A DNA stretch of 36,810 bases from JBBIWA01 sp037439425 (GTDB lineage Bacteria; Acidobacteriota; Blastocatellia; RBC074): the NCBI GenBank assembly GCA_037439425.1, contig JBBIWA010000060.1, positions 1 through 36,810 on the forward strand. The letters are read 5' to 3'. The notes beneath the pieces are model-generated. The model did no database searches and was not told the origin of the DNA. It was given only the letters and a program-made list of their open reading frames with translations. The translations under genes and the position numbers were made by a program. This document shows positions 32,311 to 36,810 of this stretch, in pieces. How positions within the stretch are numbered: the stretch's first letter is position 1; the number at the start of each line of letters is the position of its first letter.

Positions 32311-33450
32311 TCAGGTTTGAGCGGGGGAGTGAAATCTTTCCGGTGCCAGCTCAACGGCTGTGCTGAAAGCTGTTTTTCGCAAGATCAGGTTAGCAGCTAA
32401 CCGGCCTACCGAATAACTGACTGTGACGCCGTGGCCACCTAAACCAGCTACCCAGAAGAATCCTGCCAGCTTGGGGTCCCAACCGATAACGAAGCGCCGG
32501 TCCGGGGCCATCGTTCGCAAGCAGGCCCAGCCGTTGCGTATCGGTAAGTCAGATAGGGCGGGGAAGCAGTGAGCGACTTTATCAGCCAGCATCTCCAAGG
32601 CGGCAGGATCAGTGGCCGGGCTGGTTGGTGGATGCGCAGTTTCGTCACCAGGACTCAGCAGCAGTCCACCAGCTTCTGGACGAAAATAGATCTCGTGGCT
32701 CAGATCCCAAACTATCGGCCAATCCGAGCCCGTCCAGTTGCACGGTGCAGTGATGAACAAATGGCGGCGATAGGCGGTAAGAGCGATAGGTGTGGCTCCA
32801 GCTAGGCGGGCAAATTCACCGGCCCAGGCTCCCGCTGCATTGACGATGAGCTCTGTTTCTATCTCTTCGGCTTCTGTCTGAACAGCGCAAACTTTCCCCG
32901 CGCGCACGATAACTTGCTCCACTCGGCTGCAGTACCTAACTTCCGCGCCGCGGGTGATGGCCAGGCGCAGATAGCCATGCAGGAGATTGTGAATATCAAT
33001 CACTCCATCGGTAGGAGACCAGATGCCGCCTGCAGCAGGAGAGCCTCTAAGCACCGGCAGTCGTTGCTTGATGCGCCCAAGCGGCCACCATTCAGCGGGC
33101 ACGCCAGCTTGCCGCGCGCGTCCGACAGCTTGCTCAAGCTGTGCGAGTGCGCGCTGCTCGCCGAGCAGAAAGGCGCCACCCTGTTTGAAGCTTGTCTCCA
33201 GCGGCCAATCCTGCGGCAGCCGCCGTAGGAAAGCGGCTCCTTCACGAGCCAGAGCGGCAATCGGTTCATCCGCCACCACCTGTCGCACCATCGCGGCATT
33301 CCGCCCCGAAGCGTGCATCCCCGCGATGGCTTCTTGTTCCAGAATCAGCACCTCTTCCAACCCCATCTGAGTCAGATGGTAGGCTGTGGCGGCCCCAGCA
33401 AATCCGGCTCCCACAATGACGCACTTCGCTCGAGTTTGATGCCTTTTCAT
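32311..33450 (-). CDS. FAD-dependent oxidoreductase (DAO/glycine oxidase family)
   Basis: A 379-residue flavoprotein of the D-amino-acid oxidase superfamily. The N-terminal dinucleotide fold shows VIVGAGFAGAATAYHL (glycines 14, 16, 19) and the acidic end of the second strand at ILEQE. ASGRNAAMVR (about 47-56) is the usual second FAD-contacting segment. VNAAGAWAGEFARLAG (about 208-223) and the C-terminal GLGGHGVTVSYSVGRL are also standard. Substrates of this family include glycine, sarcosine, D-amino acids and related amines; nothing in the sequence or neighbours decides. The gene reads away from a 38-bp direct repeat just upstream. Confidence 0.88.
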   Translation of the reverse strand: MKRHQTRAKCVIVGAGFAGAATAYHLTQMGLEEVLILEQEAIAGMHASGRNAAMVRQVVADEPIAALAREGAAFLRRLPQDWPLETSFKQGGAFLLGEQRALAQLEQAVGRARQAGVPAEWWPLGRIKQRLPVLRGSPAAGGIWSPTDGVIDIHNLLHGYLRLAITRGAEVRYCSRVEQVIVRAGKVCAVQTEAEEIETELIVNAAGAWAGEFARLAGATPIALTAYRRHLFITAPCNWTGSDWPIVWDLSHEIYFRPEAGGLLLSPGDETAHPPTSPATDPAALEMLADKVAHCFPALSDLPIRNGWACLRTMAPDRRFVIGWDPKLAGFFWVAGLGGHGVTVSYSVGRLAANLILRKTAFSTAVELAPERFHSPAQT

Positions 33451-33463
33451 CCTAAAAGCTTCC

Positions 33464-33577
33464 GCTGCGCTCCAAGCTTTTGCGACAGATTATAGCTGAA
33501 GTAGTGCTAACCAAGTAACTGGACACTTGAGACAAAAATGCTGCGCTCCAAGCTTTTGCGACAGATTATAGCTGAAG
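33464..33577. repeat. 38-bp direct repeat with a 38-bp spacer
   Basis: An identical 38-bp sequence starting GCTGCGCTCCAAGC and ending ATAGCTGAAG occurs at 33464-33501 and 33540-33577, separated by exactly 38 bp of unrelated sequence. Only two copies exist and there are no cas genes. It covers the likely promoter region of the FAD oxidoreductase. Confidence 0.9.
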
Positions 33578-33740
33578 AGCACTTCAAAACGCGTGTGGTT
33601 GCCCACGGCGAAATCGTGAGCCGCGGCGCAGGTAAGAAAAGTCGAGAGGCTGAAGCCTGGGCTGATGGCAAGTTTTGTTCTTTGTCCGTTGTCCGTGCTT
33701 TGTTGCAAGCTACTCTAGTGATACTTCAGCTAGCCCCACA

Positions 33741-35156
33741 CTAGAGTGTTTTTGAGAAGATCTGTTGCGCTTGTGCCGCCGATTTATTCAAATAGGCATC
33801 AAAAACCATGGCGATGTTGCGAAGGAAAATCCGACCGAGCGCAGCCACTTCGATGCGATCGCTACTGCTTCGCACCAAGCCGTCCTGCTCCAGCTCCCGC
33901 AAAGCTGCGAGCTCCGAAGCGAAATACTCGTCGAAGACGATTCCAAAATCACGTTCGATTTCAGACTTTACCACTACGCAGTGGCAGAGCAGACGATTAA
34001 TCACCGAGCGGCGCAACTTATCTTCTGCCGAGATGCGGATGCCGCGCATCGTAGGCCAGCGGCCAGCATCAATGGCTTCGTAATAATGTGGCAGATCGCG
34101 CCAGTTCTGGGCATAAACCTCTTCCAGACCGCTGATGGCGCTGACTCCCAGACCGTAAAGATCGCAACCGGCTTTAGTCGTGTACCCCTGGAAATTGCGG
34201 TGCAGCGTGCGCTCGTCTTGCGCACGGCATAACTCGTCACGGGGGTGCGCAAAGTGGTCCATCCCAATGTAGCGGTAACCTGCGTCAGTTAGTTTGGTGA
34301 TCGCTGTGCAGAAGATACGGAACTTCTCCAGGCCTTGCGGCAGATGTTTGGCAAAGCTGCCCTGCTGCTTTTTAAGCCAGGGCACGTGAGCATAGCTGAA
34401 GAGTGCAATGCGATCAGGGCCGAGCTCAATAATCTTGTCTACCGTCTCACTGAACCCTTTCACCGTCTGATACGGCAGCCCAGCGATCAGATCAATGTTA
34501 ATGCTTTCAAACGCCAGCTCACGGCAGTAATCAAAAAGCGCCTTCGTCATCTCGTAAGGCTGGATGCGATGCACTGTTTGCTGAACGAGGGGGTCGAAGT
34601 CTTGCACGCCCAGGCTCAAACGATTGAAGCCGAGTTGCCGGAGCAAGCGGCATTGCTCTCTGGTGGTGACTCGCGGGTCAATCTCGATGCCGATTTCAGC
34701 CTCAGGCGCAAAGGAGAAGGCTTCAGCGATGTGGTCATACAGGTCTTCAATCTCTGCGGGCGAAAGGTAAGTCGGTGTGCCTCCACCCCAGTGCAATTGC
34801 TCGGCCTGGCGGTGTGGCGCAATGCAATCACTCACCCAAGCGATCTCCTGTTTGAGGTGGTTAAGATAAGCAACGGTGACTTCGCGTTTCTTGCTGATGA
34901 CAACATTGCAGCCACAATAGAGACAGAGTGATTGGCAGAACGGGATGTGAAAGTAGAGAGAGACCGGAGTGGCTCTGGCATCGGCCTCTTTGAATGCCGC
35001 CAACAGCTGCGCCGGCCCGAAATGATCATCCCACTCCGGCGCGGTCGGATAGCTGGTGTAGCGCGGTCCAGGCCGGTTGTATTTATCCAGAAGAGCAGGC
35101 GAGACTGCAACTCGCTCGCCGTGGATGGTGATTTCAAGAGATTCATTCGCCTTCAT
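33741..35156 (-). CDS. hemN: Oxygen-independent coproporphyrinogen III oxidase
   Basis: A 471-residue radical SAM enzyme of haem and chlorophyll synthesis that converts coproporphyrinogen III to protoporphyrinogen IX without O2. The cluster motif is C74-x3-C78-x2-C81 with the extra HemN-type C83 (FHIPFCQSLCLYCGC). The N-terminal NRPGPRYTSYPTAPEW (about 27-42), LHWGGGTPTYL, SLGVQDFDPLVQQTVHRIQ and MDHFAHPRDEL phrases are those of true HemN rather than HemW. E. coli HemN has 457 residues. It supplies the protoporphyrin branch used by the Mg chelatase, though it lies 23 kb from bchH here. The RBS is GGAAGGG upstream of the ATG. Confidence 0.95.
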   Translation of the reverse strand: MKANESLEITIHGERVAVSPALLDKYNRPGPRYTSYPTAPEWDDHFGPAQLLAAFKEADARATPVSLYFHIPFCQSLCLYCGCNVVISKKREVTVAYLNHLKQEIAWVSDCIAPHRQAEQLHWGGGTPTYLSPAEIEDLYDHIAEAFSFAPEAEIGIEIDPRVTTREQCRLLRQLGFNRLSLGVQDFDPLVQQTVHRIQPYEMTKALFDYCRELAFESINIDLIAGLPYQTVKGFSETVDKIIELGPDRIALFSYAHVPWLKKQQGSFAKHLPQGLEKFRIFCTAITKLTDAGYRYIGMDHFAHPRDELCRAQDERTLHRNFQGYTTKAGCDLYGLGVSAISGLEEVYAQNWRDLPHYYEAIDAGRWPTMRGIRISAEDKLRRSVINRLLCHCVVVKSEIERDFGIVFDEYFASELAALRELEQDGLVRSSSDRIEVAALGRIFLRNIAMVFDAYLNKSAAQAQQIFSKTL

Positions 35157-35543
35157 CTCGAGCCCTTCCGACTTTCACTGATAAGCTGTGGTGAGTTCCT
35201 GCTGACAGATACAGCCAGCATCTGCTGCCGGCCTAGAATCAGGGCAAATGCTGTGCCTCGTGCAATAAAGCTACAATCGGCCCGAAACGCAGTACGGCCA
35301 CCAGTGGCTGGTGGTATCTTGAACCTGGTCTCTTAGCATCGTCGGCACTGATTTCAGAGCGCACCTGCCCAGGCTGCGAAAAGCTCCGCAGTGGTGTGCG
35401 AAGTTTTTCGCACCAGTGACGCAGGTCGAGACCAAATCTAGAGGCTGGCAAGCTCAGGCGGAAGGTGAAGACTTCAGGAGTTTCTGAGTTCTGTCATTCA
35501 GTGCGAGGAGACACAGATCGCGCTTGAAGAAGAGATCACCCCT
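35157..35543. other. Intergenic gap between hemN and mobB
   Basis: About 390 bp with no convincing gene. A stem-loop near 35391-35414 (GGTGTGCGAA paired with TTCGCACC, one bulge) is the only clear structure. Confidence 0.45.
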
Positions 35544-36056
35544 CTATGTCTGGTGCGACCGAGGCGGAAGCAAGAAACGCTGCTCCAGCAACGAAGCCAG
35601 ACGCTCCAGCTCGTCAAAAGAGAAATGCGGCAGCGAGCTATCAATCGGCTCGTCTCCCACCAGCGCGATGACATCTTCGCCTGCTGAGATTCTTTGCCAT
35701 TCGAGCTTCTCTCCGTGCACGATCAGAATCTTCGGAACTGGTTCCCAACTGTAACCTTCGGCCAGCAGCAGGTCCACCTCATGGCAGTAGCGTGCGCAGA
35801 GTTGCTCCAGTGGCAGCGGAGACTCGGTCTCACCCATAATGCCGATCTGATTCTTGCTCGATAGCAGCGTGATAGCTGCGCCCGCCTGTTTGTGTTTCCA
35901 GCTATCCTTGCCTTCCACGTCCAGCTCAAAGCCATCGTGGCAGTGCTTGGCTGAGGCGACACGATAGCCACGGCGAGTCAGGATAGAAATAAGCCTGAGC
36001 AGACATCGTGTCTTGCCAGTATTAGAGTAACCCACAACCGTGATAATAGGGATCAT
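35544..36056 (-). CDS. mobB: MobB-like molybdopterin-guanine dinucleotide adaptor GTPase
   Basis: A 170-residue P-loop protein. PIITVVGYSNTGKT starts right after the chosen ATG and contains the Walker A motif (GYSNTGKT, about 9-16). LISILTRRGYRVASAKHCHDGFELDVEGKDSWKHKQAGA (its parts at about 21-60) is the standard MobB switch region. VDLLLAEGYSW is the family's next motif. MobB assists MobA in making the guanine dinucleotide form of the molybdenum cofactor. The open frame extends 44 codons upstream, but that part is unlike the family and partly Arg/Pro-rich; neither start has a strong RBS. No other Mo-cofactor gene is in the window. Confidence 0.88.
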   Translation of the reverse strand: MIPIITVVGYSNTGKTRCLLRLISILTRRGYRVASAKHCHDGFELDVEGKDSWKHKQAGAAITLLSSKNQIGIMGETESPLPLEQLCARYCHEVDLLLAEGYSWEPVPKILIVHGEKLEWQRISAGEDVIALVGDEPIDSSLPHFSFDELERLASLLEQRFLLPPRSHQT

Positions 36057-36289
36057 AACAGTGACAAGGAAGACACTTTCTCCTTTCCCAAGCTCATCAT
36101 GCTTTACCTCTCTCCTCTCAAGCAAGTGGTGGGCCGTAGCCTGTGAAATGTCTGGAGTAGTGGCGCGCGGCCAGGGTCTGGCTCGCATGGTCGCAACGAG
36201 TAGTCACTTGCGAAGAGTTTTGCTGCCTGCAAAGAATTGAGGATGGAGAATTGACCAAGGAGTCATTCACGTCGCGCTGCGACGCGGGA

Positions 36290-36531
36290 GAGATGATGAA
36301 AGCCTGGGTACGCACGCTTCTAGCGTGCAAGATTTTCACTCTTAACTAGACGAGCAGGCCGGCGGCGTGCGCTCCCAGGGATTTTCCGCAGGAGTCTTTC
36401 AGGCCGTCACGGACGAGGCGGGAGAGATGATGAAAACTCGCGAGCGTGCTCGCTCTGCGGTCTTGGCTTGCTTAACCAAGACCGGCGCGCAAGTATGCGT
36501 GCCGGCCCAGGATTTTCCGCAGGAGAATAAT
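36290..36531. repeat. Dispersed GCGTGC/CCGCAGGAG repeat, right-end copies
   Basis: Two partial copies run here: one ends in CCCAGGGATTTTCCGCAGGAG (about 36375-36395, split here by one extra G) and the second ends in CCCAGGATTTTCCGCAGGAG (36507-36526). They share GTCACGGACGAGGCGGGAGA and GGCTTGCTTAAC with the copy at 12712-12846. No gene is seen from 36057 to 36780. Confidence 0.8.
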
Positions 36532-36792
36532 TTTCTCCCGTCGCTGTACTAAGCTTGTCTGTTTCGACTCAGAGAGTTAAGTTCAAAGACGATCCCTACA
36601 CACTCTTACCGCGGCCAGGAATTTATTTCTGATTGTAACTACGAACATTCATTTCAGGCAGCCCTGGCCTGCAAAAATTGGCCGCCGTTTGCAAATCGGG
36701 ATTGAGAGTTTCAACTAGTGGACTGTAGAGAAAGTTTTTGAACAAATTGATTTCTTGTCCTTCACCGAAGTAACCTCTTCCGCTAGGAGGAC

Positions 36793-36810
36793 GTGACCAA
36801 GGTGAAAGGA
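36793..36810 (+). CDS. Possible start of a truncated gene at the window edge
   Basis: AGGAGG at 36785-36790 is followed by GTG codons at 36793 and 36802 in the same open frame, which runs off the window. The second GTG has the more usual spacing (11). Only a few codons are present, so nothing can be said about the product. Confidence 0.25.

Noticed and set aside
33464..33577. CRISPR array
   Set aside because: Only two repeats are present, there is a single spacer, and there are no cas genes.
36057..36188. 44-codon N-terminal extension of MobB
   Set aside because: It is Arg/Pro-rich and unlike the family. MobB proteins normally begin just before the P-loop.

Overview
The window looks like a chromosomal segment of a moderately GC-rich, Gram-negative-type bacterium. 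My best inference is a phototrophic member of the Acidobacteriota (Blastocatellia, near Chloracidobacterium). The reasons are a bacteriochlorophyll-type magnesium chelatase H subunit, a Rieske/cytochrome b/large multiheme cytochrome c cluster joined to an aa3-type oxidase cluster, and many dispersed palindromic repeats. No rRNA or other taxonomic marker is present, so the assignment is tentative.

Layout. 1-4755: a repeat-rich left end, a conserved hypothetical, an HtrA-type protease with a small partner gene (all minus strand), then about 1 kb with no convincing gene. 4756-5964: a minus-strand operon of OsmC-like protein, small cupin and YjbQ-family protein. 6216-10404: the most striking locus. 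BchH is encoded as two separate plus-strand genes in inverted order: the C-terminal 578 residues come first, then 232 bp, then the N-terminal ~736 residues. The halves are complementary and meet at an inter-domain linker. 10421-11070: a MITE-like 136-bp inverted-repeat element and a long leader with a candidate promoter. 11071-26283: a plus-strand respiratory cluster. It holds a Rieske protein, b6-like cytochrome b, an enlarged subunit-IV-like cytochrome b C-terminal protein, a 1105-residue protein with eight CXXCH haem sites, a cupredoxin-like lipoprotein, and oxidase subunits II, I, III, III and IV. A small CXXC membrane protein, an ABC ATPase, small membrane protein and permease, a small possible winged-helix protein and a DUF420 protein follow. 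26385-28206: a Uma2-family protein with a coiled-coil tail, and a membrane-anchored protein with HEAT-like helices around a barrel-sandwich domain. 28313-29399 (minus): dicluster ferredoxin and dCTP deaminase. 29629-31582 (plus): HU behind a perfect consensus sigma-70 promoter, and histidine ammonia-lyase. 31583-32310: hairpin repeats. 32311-36056 (minus): FAD-dependent oxidoreductase, HemN and MobB. The right end holds more copies of the dispersed repeat.

How it fits together (inference). The Rieske/b complex would oxidise quinol and pass electrons through the octahaem cytochrome and/or the copper lipoprotein to the adjacent aa3-type oxidase. The ABC transporter, CXXC protein and DUF420 protein would serve oxidase maturation. 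HemN (porphyrin supply) and the split BchH (Mg insertion) are both tetrapyrrole enzymes but are not adjacent. One copy of a dispersed repeat sits inside the Rieske/b operon and supplies the ribosome-binding site of the subunit-IV-like gene.
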